Source: CAG-103 sp963627135 (GTDB taxonomy: Bacteria > Bacillota > Clostridia > Oscillospirales > Oscillospiraceae). From it: a stretch of 64,000 nt of DNA. Below the pieces are notes generated by a model that made no database searches, was not told the DNA's origin, and worked only from the letters and a program-made list of their open reading frames with translations. Shown in pieces: positions 31,155 through 40,660 of this stretch (the first letter of the stretch is position 1; each line of letters starts with the position of its first letter). A program made the translations under genes and the position numbers. Where the stretch lies: positions 52,582 to 116,581 of the forward strand of contig CAVFZY010000023.1 of assembly GCA_963627135.1 (NCBI GenBank). Reading direction: 5' to 3'.

Positions 31155-33923
31155 TTACGCCGTCCGTTTCCACACGTACACGACAAGGTACGGCGGCATA
31201 TTGTTATGTGCGCCCCCGCCGCCAGCGCTCGACGTGTAGCTGCCGACCGCGTAGTATGTGCTGTCCGTGTCGCCGTCCGGGTAGTTGCCCGGCGCGGAGT
31301 GGTCCCCGGCTCCGGCGTTGGGGTAGTACACCGCGTGGTTGTGGCTCGGCATCTCGCTCGTGGTCAGCGTGTGCGTCGCCGCGCCGCCGGTCTTACCCGC
31401 CGTATACGACGAGCCTGCCGCCAGCAGAAACCGGTCTTTGATCTGCGTCCACGTGCCGCCGAAGAGCGTCGCCGGAGACGTTGAAACAGTGGAAATATAT
31501 ATTGCTCCAACAGGGTACATCTTCAAAAGCAGCGAGCTGATACTGCCTTCGGTCAACACTTTGCTGCCGCCGACCTTTAGAGTGTTGGGAACATTGATTG
31601 AGCCGCTGGAATCTTCAATGATTCTGCTCGTGTAATCTGCCGTTGAGCCGTTATAGTGGAAGTCAATATATCCGCCGTGCCCCACGCTGCCGGGATTCAT
31701 CTCGATAAACCCCGGTGAGCTGTCCATCTTGCCGTTGAGCGCCGCCTTAACGGCCTTGTTTTGGACAGGATTGGTGCTGGTGTCGGACATAGCGCTGTCA
31801 ATGGTGATCTTTGTCGCACCGGCTGCAATACCGTCGAGTTTGGCCTTATCCGCTGCCGACATCAGTCCGGCCGTGCTGGTCGTTGCCGCAGCCGTTCCGG
31901 CCTTACCGGCCAATGCGGATGCAATCACTTTGTTTTGGACAGGATTGGCGCTGGTGTCGGACATAGCGCTGTCAATGGTGATCTTTGTCGCACCGGCTGC
32001 AATACCGTCGAGTTTGGCCTTATCCGCTGCCGACATCAGTCCGGCCGTGCTGGTCGTTGCCGCAGCCGTTCCGGCCTTACCGGCCAATGCGGATGCAATC
32101 ACTTTGTTTTGGACAGGATTGGCGCTGGTGTCGGACATAGCGCTGTCAATGGTGATCTTTGTCGCACCGGCTGCAATACCGTCGAGTTTGGTCTTGTCTG
32201 CCTTGGACATCAGACCGTTGACGGACGTGGTCGCTACCGCCGTGCTGGCCTTGCCGGTCAGCGCAGACGTGATGACCTTGTTCTGCACGGGGTTGGTACT
32301 GGTCGTAGACAGTGCGTTATCCACGTCCACGCCGCCGCTGGCAGCGACCTCGGCGATCTTGGCCTTGACGTAGGCCACGTTCGCCGCATAGCCTGTCTGT
32401 GCGTCTGTTGGGGTTTCAAGGCCCGCTACATACACAGGGATGTTTTCCGGCCCGGCGTCAAGCGTAATCGTGTAGTTGTCGTTTTTGCCACCGGGCGTAA
32501 TGTTTACGACGCTTGCCCCATCGTTCCCACTTGGCAACAGCATTACAGTGCCTTCCATCCACGCGCCATTTTGACCAACTGCGCCAATATTTGTACGCGC
32601 CTTGGATTTCTGATCGGATGTTAGTTCTTGCGATTCGTCATATCGGACTGCACCTTCTCCCGTTGGGATATCTATGGTTACATCTTCCAAACCGTTAAAC
32701 GTCGCATTGGCGGCACCAGTAAATTTCAAGATGTTAGGGGTTCTCGCAGTCAGATCTTGTTCAAGCTTGACCCAGTTTGTACCCGAAGATGTACCGCCCG
32801 ACGATGCAGTATACGACAGTTTCGCATGAGGCTTATAGGCGCCAGCGTCCTTGATAGCTCGGAAAACATATGAAGTGCTTCCGCTAGCATCTGTGTATAC
32901 GAGACACAGTGGAATAATCATATCCCCAACCTTAATCGCGCAGGTGGTCGGAACGCCTTTCAGTTTTTCGTGCAACTGCGTAGGTGTAATGTCAAATGTC
33001 TCCCCATCGCCGGATGTGGCAACGATTTCGTACATACCGTCTAGCTTTTTCTTATCAGCAGCCGACATTAAACCGTTTGTAGACTCTGTAACGACATCTA
33101 CTTTTTTCATTTCCCACTTGTGCCCGTTAACGACAAAACTTTTCCCGTCATCAGAATTGTCGGGATTTGGCGACGGCACATATCCAGCTCCACCCGTCAG
33201 CAAAATGGTGGGAGTTGTTTCGCCGAGATCCATAAACGTAATGTGCATAACGGAACCCAGCAATCCGTTTTCAGATTGCAGGTCTAAGGGGGTTGCACAG
33301 GTAAAATTAAGGCTTCCGAAGCCAGCCTCACCAGACACTGAGTCAAAAATCAGGGTGGAAAGACGGTCGTCTTTGTCGCTACCGCTATACAAAGCCCCTT
33401 CAATAAACGCACCGTTTTTGGCCAAGTTAAACAGTTCGGTATAGTCGGCATCAGACGCGCAAGGGAACACATACATGCCGTCGGTATATTCCGGTATGGT
33501 CGATGTCCCCCATACGTCAAACGTAGTCCTTGTAATGCCATCCACATACGCCTTTGTGGCCGCGTCGTTGTCGCCGGTCGGAGTGCCGACAGCCAGCCGA
33601 GCATAACGCGGTTTGCCGTCGCTCCCATCGCTTGTCACTTTCGCAGCGTTTTCGCCAGCCACGCCAACATAGACAGTTGCTTCATTTGCGTCGTTATGCA
33701 AGACTAGGCTCTGGCCCATCAAGATCTCTTTTGCGTAGACGTAACTGTCGGTCTCTATGGAACTCTTAACATTAAGCCCCATGCCGACGTCAAGGCTTCC
33801 GTCAACCTTTAAGCTGCCGGTGATCGTTCCGCCGGCCTTATCCAGCTTTTTGTCAAGCGTGGCCTTGGTAAGCGCTGCGTTCTTCGCGGCCGCGATTGCC
33901 CCGACATACTTTTCGTCGCTCAT
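31155..33923 (-). CDS. Tail fibre protein with tandem repeats and a collar-like tip
   Basis: 922 residues. The N-terminal region (about 1-150) likely attaches to the baseplate. The middle carries four copies of a roughly 58-residue unit with the words NPVQNKVI and LMSAADKAKLDGIA; two copies are identical at protein level, from a 174-bp tandem DNA repeat at 31759-32280. The C-terminal 120 residues begin YPVGAIYISTVSTSPATLFG and continue with FGGTWTQIKDRFLLAAG and MPPYLVVYVWKRTA, the tip domain shared by many Firmicutes phage fibres. Repeat number may control fibre length. Confidence 0.85.
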   Translation of the reverse strand: MSDEKYVGAIAAAKNAALTKATLDKKLDKAGGTITGSLKVDGSLDVGMGLNVKSSIETDSYVYAKEILMGQSLVLHNDANEATVYVGVAGENAAKVTSDGSDGKPRYARLAVGTPTGDNDAATKAYVDGITRTTFDVWGTSTIPEYTDGMYVFPCASDADYTELFNLAKNGAFIEGALYSGSDKDDRLSTLIFDSVSGEAGFGSLNFTCATPLDLQSENGLLGSVMHITFMDLGETTPTILLTGGAGYVPSPNPDNSDDGKSFVVNGHKWEMKKVDVVTESTNGLMSAADKKKLDGMYEIVATSGDGETFDITPTQLHEKLKGVPTTCAIKVGDMIIPLCLVYTDASGSTSYVFRAIKDAGAYKPHAKLSYTASSGGTSSGTNWVKLEQDLTARTPNILKFTGAANATFNGLEDVTIDIPTGEGAVRYDESQELTSDQKSKARTNIGAVGQNGAWMEGTVMLLPSGNDGASVVNITPGGKNDNYTITLDAGPENIPVYVAGLETPTDAQTGYAANVAYVKAKIAEVAASGGVDVDNALSTTSTNPVQNKVITSALTGKASTAVATTSVNGLMSKADKTKLDGIAAGATKITIDSAMSDTSANPVQNKVIASALAGKAGTAAATTSTAGLMSAADKAKLDGIAAGATKITIDSAMSDTSANPVQNKVIASALAGKAGTAAATTSTAGLMSAADKAKLDGIAAGATKITIDSAMSDTSTNPVQNKAVKAALNGKMDSSPGFIEMNPGSVGHGGYIDFHYNGSTADYTSRIIEDSSGSINVPNTLKVGGSKVLTEGSISSLLLKMYPVGAIYISTVSTSPATLFGGTWTQIKDRFLLAAGSSYTAGKTGGAATHTLTTSEMPSHNHAVYYPNAGAGDHSAPGNYPDGDTDSTYYAVGSYTSSAGGGGAHNNMPPYLVVYVWKRTA
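31759..32280 (-). repeat. 174-bp tandem repeat within the fibre gene
   Basis: The word TTTTGGACAGGATTGG starts at 31759, 31933 and 32107, exactly 174 bases apart. The first two units look the same almost base for base and the third has diverged in its second half. The length is a multiple of three, so gain or loss keeps the frame. Confidence 0.85.
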
Positions 33924-33936
33924 GTTATCGCTCCTT

Positions 33937-35322
33937 TCAATTCGCGTCCCAAATCGCTTGCATCTCGTCTGCTGTCATTTCGACAAGATCGCTGCCGCCA
34001 CCGGCAACGTTGTCGAGCTTGGCCTTGTCAGCGGCGGACATGAGGCCGGCCGCAGACTGCGTAGCCAGCGACGTCCCGGCCTTGCTGGCCAAGGCGGCGG
34101 TCACGACCTTGTTTTGGACGGGATTGGTGCTATCCAGCGACAGTGCGCTGTCAACATCGATCGTGCCCCCGCCGCCACCGGAAGGCGACGATCCGGAAGG
34201 ACCACTATCGGATGTGTTGTAGCTGCTGCTGGACTCCACGTTGTTGCCAATCGACGTTTTTCCGGAAAACACGAACGTGTAATCCGTGATGATCGACGGG
34301 TATTCCCGGCCGTCGATGTCCTTGACGATAACCTTGTCGAAAATGTCAAGCCGCGGGTCGGCCGGAAGATCGCCGGAGAACTTATAGATTGGCTTGTTTT
34401 TCAGCTGCTCGTACGCCGTCTCTGCGACTGCTTCAGCAGCGACCGTGATCGACCCCGCTGGTCCTTCGATGCCCAGCCACAAATTGTCGTCATTCAGTTC
34501 GATAACGTAGCCTCCGGCACCGGAAAAGTATGTGTGCTCCTGCCCGTCGCTGGCAAACGTCTTTTTCACGCGCACGCCGGTGACTTCGACCGGCGTTTTC
34601 GCTACTTCTATGGGGTTGATCCACTGCGTAAGCGTCACATCTGCCGCAGACGTAATCGGGCGCACAAACAGTGCGTTTCCAGACACCATGGCATTGCCGC
34701 CACAGGCCAGCGCAATTGCTTCGATCACCTGCCGGATGGTGTGCTGTGTGTCCACGGTCGCCAGCGCATTATATCCCAAGTCGCTATCAATCGCGCTGGC
34801 TGTCAGGCCAATCTGTTGCGCCGCCAGCCCCCACAGCTCTATGTAGTTATGGTCCCCCTGCATCGCCGCCGGGCACAGCACGTCCGCCGCCTTCATGGCG
34901 TCGTAACAGGTAAGTGTGGCAATGCCGTGCACGGTTTCTACTTCATAGACCTTGAAGCTTCCCATATCCACCATGCGTTCAATGCCGTCAATGGTGATTG
35001 CCGCTTTCAGATGTGCCGTGGCCCCTTCGTACAGCGACCAGTAGTCGGCATTTGACCACCCGATGTCGTACATTTCGATCGTCGCGCATTTGCACACGGC
35101 GATCCCGACGGGGTAGCTGCTGGACGATGTCTGTGCCGTGATTTTCGTGCCGCCCGGGCGGAAAAACTGCCGGCCTTCCTGCAGATAGCTGCCGGCCTTG
35201 ATTGTCACCGTTTCGTCGCCCCAGACAAACGTCACATCATGATCCCACGTAAAAGACACATCGACCACGAAATTCGTCTGTGACGGGTAGACGCTTGTGA
35301 TTTGGCTTTCAACTGTTCGCAT
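33937..35322 (-). CDS. Tail hub/baseplate protein (Tal-like) carrying a fibre repeat
   Basis: 461 residues. Residues 1-345 resemble the tail-associated hub proteins of siphophages (long beta-rich N-terminus with FVVDVSFTWDHDVTFVWGDE, later PADPRLDIFDKVIVKDIDG). A Ser/Gly-rich linker (SGSSPSGGGGG) leads to a C-terminal module, STNPVQNKVVTAALASKAGT...LMSAADKAKLDNV, that is the same repeat as in the fibre protein downstream. This suggests a trimerisation or attachment segment exchanged between the two genes. Confidence 0.7.
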   Translation of the reverse strand: MRTVESQITSVYPSQTNFVVDVSFTWDHDVTFVWGDETVTIKAGSYLQEGRQFFRPGGTKITAQTSSSSYPVGIAVCKCATIEMYDIGWSNADYWSLYEGATAHLKAAITIDGIERMVDMGSFKVYEVETVHGIATLTCYDAMKAADVLCPAAMQGDHNYIELWGLAAQQIGLTASAIDSDLGYNALATVDTQHTIRQVIEAIALACGGNAMVSGNALFVRPITSAADVTLTQWINPIEVAKTPVEVTGVRVKKTFASDGQEHTYFSGAGGYVIELNDDNLWLGIEGPAGSITVAAEAVAETAYEQLKNKPIYKFSGDLPADPRLDIFDKVIVKDIDGREYPSIITDYTFVFSGKTSIGNNVESSSSYNTSDSGPSGSSPSGGGGGTIDVDSALSLDSTNPVQNKVVTAALASKAGTSLATQSAAGLMSAADKAKLDNVAGGGSDLVEMTADEMQAIWDAN

Positions 35323-35337
35323 ATCATGTCACCTCAA

Positions 35338-35739
35338 TTACGTCAGCGGATTGACGCCGACCATGTTAAATTCCAGGGACGTAAACAGCTCCTTGTCTTC
35401 GTTCAGACGCCCAATATTTAGCTGCCCTTTGCCGACATAAAACCACGCCTGGCACCACGCACCGTGGTAAGCGGAAAAGTAGTACAGCTGGAACTGCTGA
35501 CCTTTTGCAATGATCTTCAGGATCTGCGACAGCATGGTCTTGCTGACAGCCGCTCGGCTGTAGCCGAGTGCCTCGACCGTAAACAGCGGACTGACGACGG
35601 CCGCGCCTGTCTGAACGCGGCCGCTGTCCTCCGTGTAGGTCGTTTCAAAGTCATACGACAGCGCGCCGGAATCCGGCTGCGGAAGCACCAGCCAGTTATC
35701 CGACGCGCTTTTGCGAATTTTAATGTATTCCTGTGCCAT
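35338..35739 (-). CDS. Hypothetical tail protein (distal-tail-like position)
   Basis: 133 residues starting MAQEYIKIRKSASDNWLVLP. It lies between the tape measure and hub genes, where the distal tail protein is normally encoded, but is shorter than most of those. No known motif beyond a beta-rich profile. Confidence 0.6.
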   Translation of the reverse strand: MAQEYIKIRKSASDNWLVLPQPDSGALSYDFETTYTEDSGRVQTGAAVVSPLFTVEALGYSRAAVSKTMLSQILKIIAKGQQFQLYYFSAYHGAWCQAWFYVGKGQLNIGRLNEDKELFTSLEFNMVGVNPLT

Positions 35740-35742
35740 GTG

Positions 35743-37797
35743 TTACACCGCTACAAGCGGGTTTTTACCCGTTTGCCCTTTCCGCAGTTTTGCTTCGGTG
35801 ATGACTTCGTCAAACAAGGTCCGGCGATCCAGCCGGGCGATAAATTCGTATCGACTGCCGGCGCCGCCGGCTTCTTCGCGCACGATTTGACGCAGTAGGG
35901 ATTCCGGCGCTTCCAGGTTGTTGCCGTTGCGCTGGTCGCCCAGCACGGCAAGGAACTGCCGGTTCGCCGGGATGACAGCGCCGCGCGCCAGCATCGGGAT
36001 CTGCGGCACCGGCAGCGGGTTTACGCCCCACATAGTCTGGAACGGGGAAATGCCAAGGAAACTGGCATTCCGGATCGCATTCAGCATGGAATTGATCTTG
36101 TTGAACGGCACGGCGATGATCGTGTTCATGCCGCGGATAATGGCGTTGACGACCGTGCGGAAGGTGTTTTCAATGCCTTCTTTGATGCCAGACCAGATGC
36201 GCCCGCCAGTCGAAAACACGTCCTTGACTTTCTGCCATGCATCGCGGAATTTACCCTGAAACCATTCCGGTACGGATTTGAAGGCGTCCTTGACGCCCTG
36301 CCATGCCACCGACGCGCCGGACGCAACCTTTTCCCACAGGCCGTCGAAGAACGACCCGACGGAATCCACCGTCTCACGGAAAAAGTCCGCGATCACTCCC
36401 CATGTATCGGAAATTCCCTGAAGCAGGCCGTTGATTAACTGCATACCTATTTCCGCAAAAACAGTCGACGGCGAATGGATACCAAACAGGTTTTTCACGG
36501 CGTTGATAACTGGATCAACAAGGTTTTCTTTTAACAGTCCACCTATAAATTGCATCATGGAAACAATCCCTTTTATGAGGCCGAGAACTATCTGCTTGCC
36601 AATTTCAAACACCTTCAAAATTAGCTGTTTACCAAGCTCAACTACTTTTACAACCGCAGTCGCAAAAGCAACTATGACGGCTTTAAACAGTTCCCAAATT
36701 CCATCAACTATTTTGTTAAAACCGTCTTTTAGGTTTCCGTTCAAAACATCCGCAATGCCATCAAGAATCAGCCCCACGCCTTTCAGCACAGTAACAAGCG
36801 CCCGAATCGCTATTTCCAGCACGTTTTTCACGATGAACTGCACGACCGGGGAATCCCAGATGCGTTTCAATGCATCAAAAATTGTTGTTAATGCGTCTCC
36901 AACCTGTGTCAGCATTTCCTGCAAGCCGCTCGGTAATTGCACTTGGCTGACGCCGCTAAAATCGGGCGCGGCAGATCCGCCGCCACCGCCTCCGCCGCCG
37001 GAACTGTCGCTTGATTCCCAGCGGTTCATTTCGTCCAGCCCGGAAAGCTGTCGCTTCGCTTTTTCCGCCGCGTCACCGGCTGCGGATGTGGCGCTTGCCT
37101 GCTGGTACAGTGCTTTGGCGTTGGCCTGTGCCTGCGATGCCGTCTGCTCGAAGATCGTGCCAAACACGGACGAAATAACGGCCGTAAGCTTCGCCAGCCA
37201 TGACAGCAGCGCCCGAATGGCGGGCAGAACAAAACCGTAAATCGGCGCAAAGGCCGTCAGTAGATTCCCTTTGATCTGTGCAAGGGACGCAGACATTTGC
37301 TTGTCCGCGTTTATGGTGTTCAGCAAGCCAGACCGCATGGCGCGCAGCGCCTTCGTGATCATCGAGAAGATAAATACTTTCTTCGCGATGGTGGCAATGC
37401 GCTTTGCGAACTTACCCATTTGCGCAGACACTTTCGACGTCGACACGGCTGCCGCCTGCTGCTTTTGAACGTAGGTATCAATGGCGCTATTGGCTTTTTC
37501 ATGGTCAGCTCGATACCCTTCCAGCTGCAGCTGTGCGTCTTTTAGCTGCTGCGTCGTTTTCTGTATCGCATCACCGGTTTCCTGCGTCATAGTCCCAGTG
37601 CTTCTGGTTTTCTTTTCATTTTCGGCAACGGCCCGCAGCTCTTCCAGCTGCTTTCTCAGTTCATCGACCTTCTGCGCAGCCTTGTCCACGTTGTTCGCGG
37701 CTTTTTTCGCGTTGTTTTCCAGCTTCGCAAGGCCAGCATCAAACTGGCTGCTGTTGATTGCCGCTTCGTATACCAGATCGCCGACAACATCAGCCAT
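35743..37797 (-). CDS. Tail tape measure protein
   Basis: 684 residues. The N-terminal 120 residues are a coiled coil (AKLENNAKKAANNVDKAAQK), followed by an Ala/Gly-rich region, several membrane-like hydrophobic helices (about 200-240 and 290-460, e.g. ALVTVLKGVGLILDGIADVL) and a globular end. Size and position after the Gp15-type chaperones identify it as the tape measure that sets tail length. I use ATG at 37795-37797, behind GGGAGG, rather than the GTG three codons earlier. Its length suits a relatively short siphovirus tail of the order of 100 nm. Confidence 0.88.
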   Translation of the reverse strand: MADVVGDLVYEAAINSSQFDAGLAKLENNAKKAANNVDKAAQKVDELRKQLEELRAVAENEKKTRSTGTMTQETGDAIQKTTQQLKDAQLQLEGYRADHEKANSAIDTYVQKQQAAAVSTSKVSAQMGKFAKRIATIAKKVFIFSMITKALRAMRSGLLNTINADKQMSASLAQIKGNLLTAFAPIYGFVLPAIRALLSWLAKLTAVISSVFGTIFEQTASQAQANAKALYQQASATSAAGDAAEKAKRQLSGLDEMNRWESSDSSGGGGGGGGSAAPDFSGVSQVQLPSGLQEMLTQVGDALTTIFDALKRIWDSPVVQFIVKNVLEIAIRALVTVLKGVGLILDGIADVLNGNLKDGFNKIVDGIWELFKAVIVAFATAVVKVVELGKQLILKVFEIGKQIVLGLIKGIVSMMQFIGGLLKENLVDPVINAVKNLFGIHSPSTVFAEIGMQLINGLLQGISDTWGVIADFFRETVDSVGSFFDGLWEKVASGASVAWQGVKDAFKSVPEWFQGKFRDAWQKVKDVFSTGGRIWSGIKEGIENTFRTVVNAIIRGMNTIIAVPFNKINSMLNAIRNASFLGISPFQTMWGVNPLPVPQIPMLARGAVIPANRQFLAVLGDQRNGNNLEAPESLLRQIVREEAGGAGSRYEFIARLDRRTLFDEVITEAKLRKGQTGKNPLVAV

Positions 37798-38353
37798 CGC
37801 GTCCACCTCCCATCAACTGCCGGATGAATTCATCTTCGTCGTCGGTCAGGTGCGCCGACTTGAAATCGATCAATTCCCGGTTTTCGTCGTAGTATTCGCG
37901 CTCCCACTTTTCCAGCTTCTTGTGCTTGCGCAGCTTTCGCCGGATGTCCAGGATCGTGGAAAACGTGCAGTCACCAATTTCCATGTAATAGCCGATGAAT
38001 GTCCACCAGTGCATATACGGCAGCGCGCGCACGTCCTGCCCAGCTACGCGGTTGATCGGCGCGATGATCATCGGAAAATCCTGTTCCCAGTCCATTTGCT
38101 TCGGCTGGGGGCGCTGGTCGCCGCGATCCACACCGCCGTCCAGAAACCAAAGCATGAATTTCACCGCGGCGGCCATGTCCGTGATTTGATCCCAGTCCGG
38201 GTAAAAGATCTTGACCGCCACTTCGGCGCGATCCTGATCTGTCAGATCCGGATCGTTCAGCGCGGCGCAGATGTCCAGAATTTCGCGGAAGTCACTGCGG
38301 ATACGATAACACCGGCCGCCGAAGACTGCATTTGTCGGCAGGCCGGTATTCAT
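37790..38353 (-). CDS. Gp15-family tail assembly protein
   Basis: 187 residues of the bacteriophage Gp15 family, with NDPDLTDQDRAEVAVKIFY and the aromatic MHWWTFIGYYMEIGDCTFST block that recurs in A118-type phages. It overlaps the preceding gene by four bases and the tape measure start by eight, an arrangement like the G/GT chaperone pair of other phages. No slippery heptamer is evident at the junction. Confidence 0.85.
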   Translation of the reverse strand: MNTGLPTNAVFGGRCYRIRSDFREILDICAALNDPDLTDQDRAEVAVKIFYPDWDQITDMAAAVKFMLWFLDGGVDRGDQRPQPKQMDWEQDFPMIIAPINRVAGQDVRALPYMHWWTFIGYYMEIGDCTFSTILDIRRKLRKHKKLEKWEREYYDENRELIDFKSAHLTDDEDEFIRQLMGGGRDG

Positions 38354-38799
38354 GATCTGCGCTTCTTCCTGCGCTGACCGCCGCCGCTGTATTTATCCAG
38401 GTATTTCGCCTGGCGTTTCTGCGCGGCAGCGGTCGCGGCGTCCATTTCGCGCCGGATCTGGCGCGACACGGCCTCGAGAAACGAAATGATCTGCAGGGAA
38501 CCGGACGGCGTGAGCGAAACGCAGTAGGCTTTACCGAACACCGTATCGCAGACAGGCGACGGGAACACCGCATCCACCTGTTCGCGTGCATAGGCGTCCA
38601 GCTCGCGGATCGCCGTGCGGGCGTCCGTGTCGCTTTCCTGTGCGCCCATTTCGTCGGCTTTGGCCTTGATCGCCATCGCGGCCGCTTCCAGCCGGTCGAT
38701 GATGCCGATGTCGTTCGGGTCGAAATAGATCTTCCGGTTTGCGTCGCCGTTAACGGTGAACGCTTTCAGGCCGGTTTCAAAAGAAATGTTATTGCTCAC
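38350..38799 (-). CDS. Tail assembly chaperone-like protein
   Basis: 149 residues from a GTG start at 38797-38799 (AAGGGGGA upstream); an upstream ATG would intrude on the major tail gene. It begins SNNISFETGLKAFTVNGDAN and has an acidic/helical middle with a basic KKRRS end. Its place between major tail protein and Gp15 fits the first chaperone of the tape measure. Confidence 0.7.
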   Translation of the reverse strand: MSNNISFETGLKAFTVNGDANRKIYFDPNDIGIIDRLEAAAMAIKAKADEMGAQESDTDARTAIRELDAYAREQVDAVFPSPVCDTVFGKAYCVSLTPSGSLQIISFLEAVSRQIRREMDAATAAAQKRQAKYLDKYSGGGQRRKKRRS

Positions 38800-38812
38800 G
38801 CCGTCATCCCCC

Positions 38813-39337
38813 TTAAGATTCTGCCTTCGTGAACGTGGCCACGCCGTCAGCAATGGCCGCAGTGCCGACCGTGCGCGTGCCGCCGTAGGTCACGTCAAAC
38901 GGCATATCCACCGTCTTGTCGCCGCCCAGCGATTTGACTTCGATCGCGCAGCCGCTATAGCGTTCGGCGAACATCGCCGTGTCCTTCGTGCCGGCATAGC
39001 AGTGCACGATCATCATGTCCTGTTCGGCCAGCGCCGCGACGTCCTGATCCTTAATCGCCAGCTGCCACAGCTTCGTCAGCGCGGTTTCGCCGGCGTCCAG
39101 ATTGCACGGGTCAAAGGTCTGCGTGATGGTCGGCGCGGACATGGTGGTAAACGTGTTGCCAAGAATGTCCTGCGTGGTCTCCTTGTTCCAGTCGTATTCC
39201 TGACTGCTGTCTTCCACGCGTTTGCCGACGATCGACCACACCGGCGCGGAAGCCGTGCCGGTGTTCAGGAAGGCCATCAGCAGTTTGCGGGCGATCGTCT
39301 GGCCCGCAGTGGTGTTAAAAGTCGTACTTTCAGGCAT
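38813..39337 (-). CDS. Major tail tube protein
   Basis: 174 residues starting MPESTTFNTTAGQTIARKLL, with the GKRVEDSSQEYDWNKETTQD and VTYGGTRTVGTAAI blocks of siphovirus tail tube proteins. It polymerises into the tail tube around the tape measure. It precedes the chaperone genes, the normal order. Confidence 0.8.
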   Translation of the reverse strand: MPESTTFNTTAGQTIARKLLMAFLNTGTASAPVWSIVGKRVEDSSQEYDWNKETTQDILGNTFTTMSAPTITQTFDPCNLDAGETALTKLWQLAIKDQDVAALAEQDMMIVHCYAGTKDTAMFAERYSGCAIEVKSLGGDKTVDMPFDVTYGGTRTVGTAAIADGVATFTKAES

Positions 39338-39343
39338 AATGCA

Positions 39344-39814
39344 TCACCTTTCAAAATTATTATCGTACCGCATCGACATGGATACGGCCCAGTCTTCTAC
39401 GCCGTCGGGATAGCGTCCGGTCAGGTAGGCCGCCGACACCTGCACAAACGCGGTGATCGTCCGCCCATCGCCGAGGTCAGGCCACGCGGCAAGCGTGTGC
39501 TGCTGGCCATCCGCCGTGATCGGCTGTTTTTCCAGCCAGCGTGCCAGTTTGTCCAGCCACCCCTTGATGTGGATGCGGTCGGTTTCCGACTGCGGCACGG
39601 CGCGATAGACAACCATAAACGCATAGTTGCATTTCTGGTACACGCCGCCCATGATGTCGGTCGTTTCGCTGATTACCGTCGCCGCAGCGGACGGATAGAT
39701 CCCGACACCGGACTTGTCGCCCAGCTCGCCGAACCGGATTTCCCGCGCGCCAATGGCCGGGAAGTCATTCAGCAAGCCGCTCAGGATCGTTGAAAAGTCT
39801 TTCGTGTCAACCAT
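39344..39814 (-). CDS. Minor capsid/tail terminator-type protein
   Basis: 156 residues starting MVDTKDFSTILSGLLNDFPA at 39812-39814 behind GGGGGAATC. It fits the small minor-capsid or tail-completion proteins of A118-like phages by position (after the gp10-like head-tail genes, before the tail tube) and has the typical WLEKQPIT...DLGDGRTITAF pattern. Exact role is inferred from order. Confidence 0.7.
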   Translation of the reverse strand: MVDTKDFSTILSGLLNDFPAIGAREIRFGELGDKSGVGIYPSAAATVISETTDIMGGVYQKCNYAFMVVYRAVPQSETDRIHIKGWLDKLARWLEKQPITADGQQHTLAAWPDLGDGRTITAFVQVSAAYLTGRYPDGVEDWAVSMSMRYDNNFER

Positions 39815-40265
39815 TTGATTCCCCCAAAATGATCCGCTTGCAGCCATCTGCCCATTCCTTGCCGTGTTCGTTCTGGGCGACTTCCGCCCAGTGCGGCACG
39901 CCGGTCGCAAACCGCAGGTCTCGATCAGTCGCAACAAGTGTCGCGCCTTTTCTAAAACGCGGGCCGACATTCGGGATGTTCGCAGGGCCTTTCCCGGTTT
40001 TTGAATCCACCATGACCTTGCCCATATACAGATACCGCGCATACGGGCCGGGGAACACGACCTGCCGGCCTCCTTCGGTGACATACGATTGTTGCTGCAA
40101 GTTCCCGCTGCGATACGGCATATACAGCTTGCTGTCCGCAAGCACCTGATTCCCCAGCCATTCCTGCGCCTTGGCAAAACGCGGCCCGTATTTTGCAAAC
40201 CGAAGATTTACCCGGACGTGGCCCTTAACGTAGCTGACGTTCTTGTAGTGCCGGATGTCGCTCAT
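39807..40265 (-). CDS. Minor capsid protein (head-tail joining, HK97 gp10-like position)
   Basis: 152 residues starting MSDIRHYKNVSYVKGHVRVN at 40263-40265, behind GAGGTGAC; a longer frame would overlap the previous gene by 80 bases. The core FPGPYARYLYMGKVMVDSKT and GVPHWAEVAQNEHGKEWADG match the Minor_capsid_2-type family of clostridial phages. It overlaps its neighbours by a few bases on both sides. Confidence 0.75.
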   Translation of the reverse strand: MSDIRHYKNVSYVKGHVRVNLRFAKYGPRFAKAQEWLGNQVLADSKLYMPYRSGNLQQQSYVTEGGRQVVFPGPYARYLYMGKVMVDSKTGKGPANIPNVGPRFRKGATLVATDRDLRFATGVPHWAEVAQNEHGKEWADGCKRIILGESNG

Positions 40266-40660
40266 GATGCCGTCACCTCGAAATGAGGAACAAGCGGAAA
40301 CCATGCGCAGGATGTAATACGGTGGCATTCTGCGGCTTTGCACAGCACGTCGTATTCCGCCCAGTCGTGATCTCCGCGGCAGAAATAGTCCCCAGGCTGA
40401 AACGCGATCATCCCACTGCGGTCATCCGCCGCCTGGTACACTTCCGGCATCGCATAGGTCAGCGCGCCAACAGACGCTTTCGGGACAAGCAGCAGCACAT
40501 AGTGCCCCGGCACATCGCCGGCCGTGCTGGGCGTCATGGCGGTTTTTGCTTCCACTTTGACGCCGGTCAGCACGTGCCGCTCCCACGTATCGTCCTGACC
40601 GCGCGCGCCGCGCACGCGCGAAAAAAGCGTGATCGTATCGCTATGCAGCAGCATCAGCAC
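40262..40660 (-). CDS. Minor capsid protein 1-like head completion protein
   Basis: 132 residues with HSDTITLFSRVRGARGQDDT near the start and a C-terminal HRITSCAWFPLVPHFEV. It lies between the connector and the gp10-like protein, where a head-closure protein is expected. The ATG overlaps the connector stop by seven bases. Confidence 0.7.
   Translation of the reverse strand: MLMLLHSDTITLFSRVRGARGQDDTWERHVLTGVKVEAKTAMTPSTAGDVPGHYVLLLVPKASVGALTYAMPEVYQAADDRSGMIAFQPGDYFCRGDHDWAEYDVLCKAAECHRITSCAWFPLVPHFEVTAS

Noticed and set aside
31759..32280. CRISPR-like tandem repeats
   Set aside because: Units are 174 bases, contiguous, in frame with a fibre protein and without spacers; no cas genes nearby.
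39344..40198. A 284-residue reading of the minor capsid gene
   Set aside because: The first 128 codons overlap the neighbouring capsid gene in another frame; the 156-residue version from 39814 has a proper ribosome-binding site.
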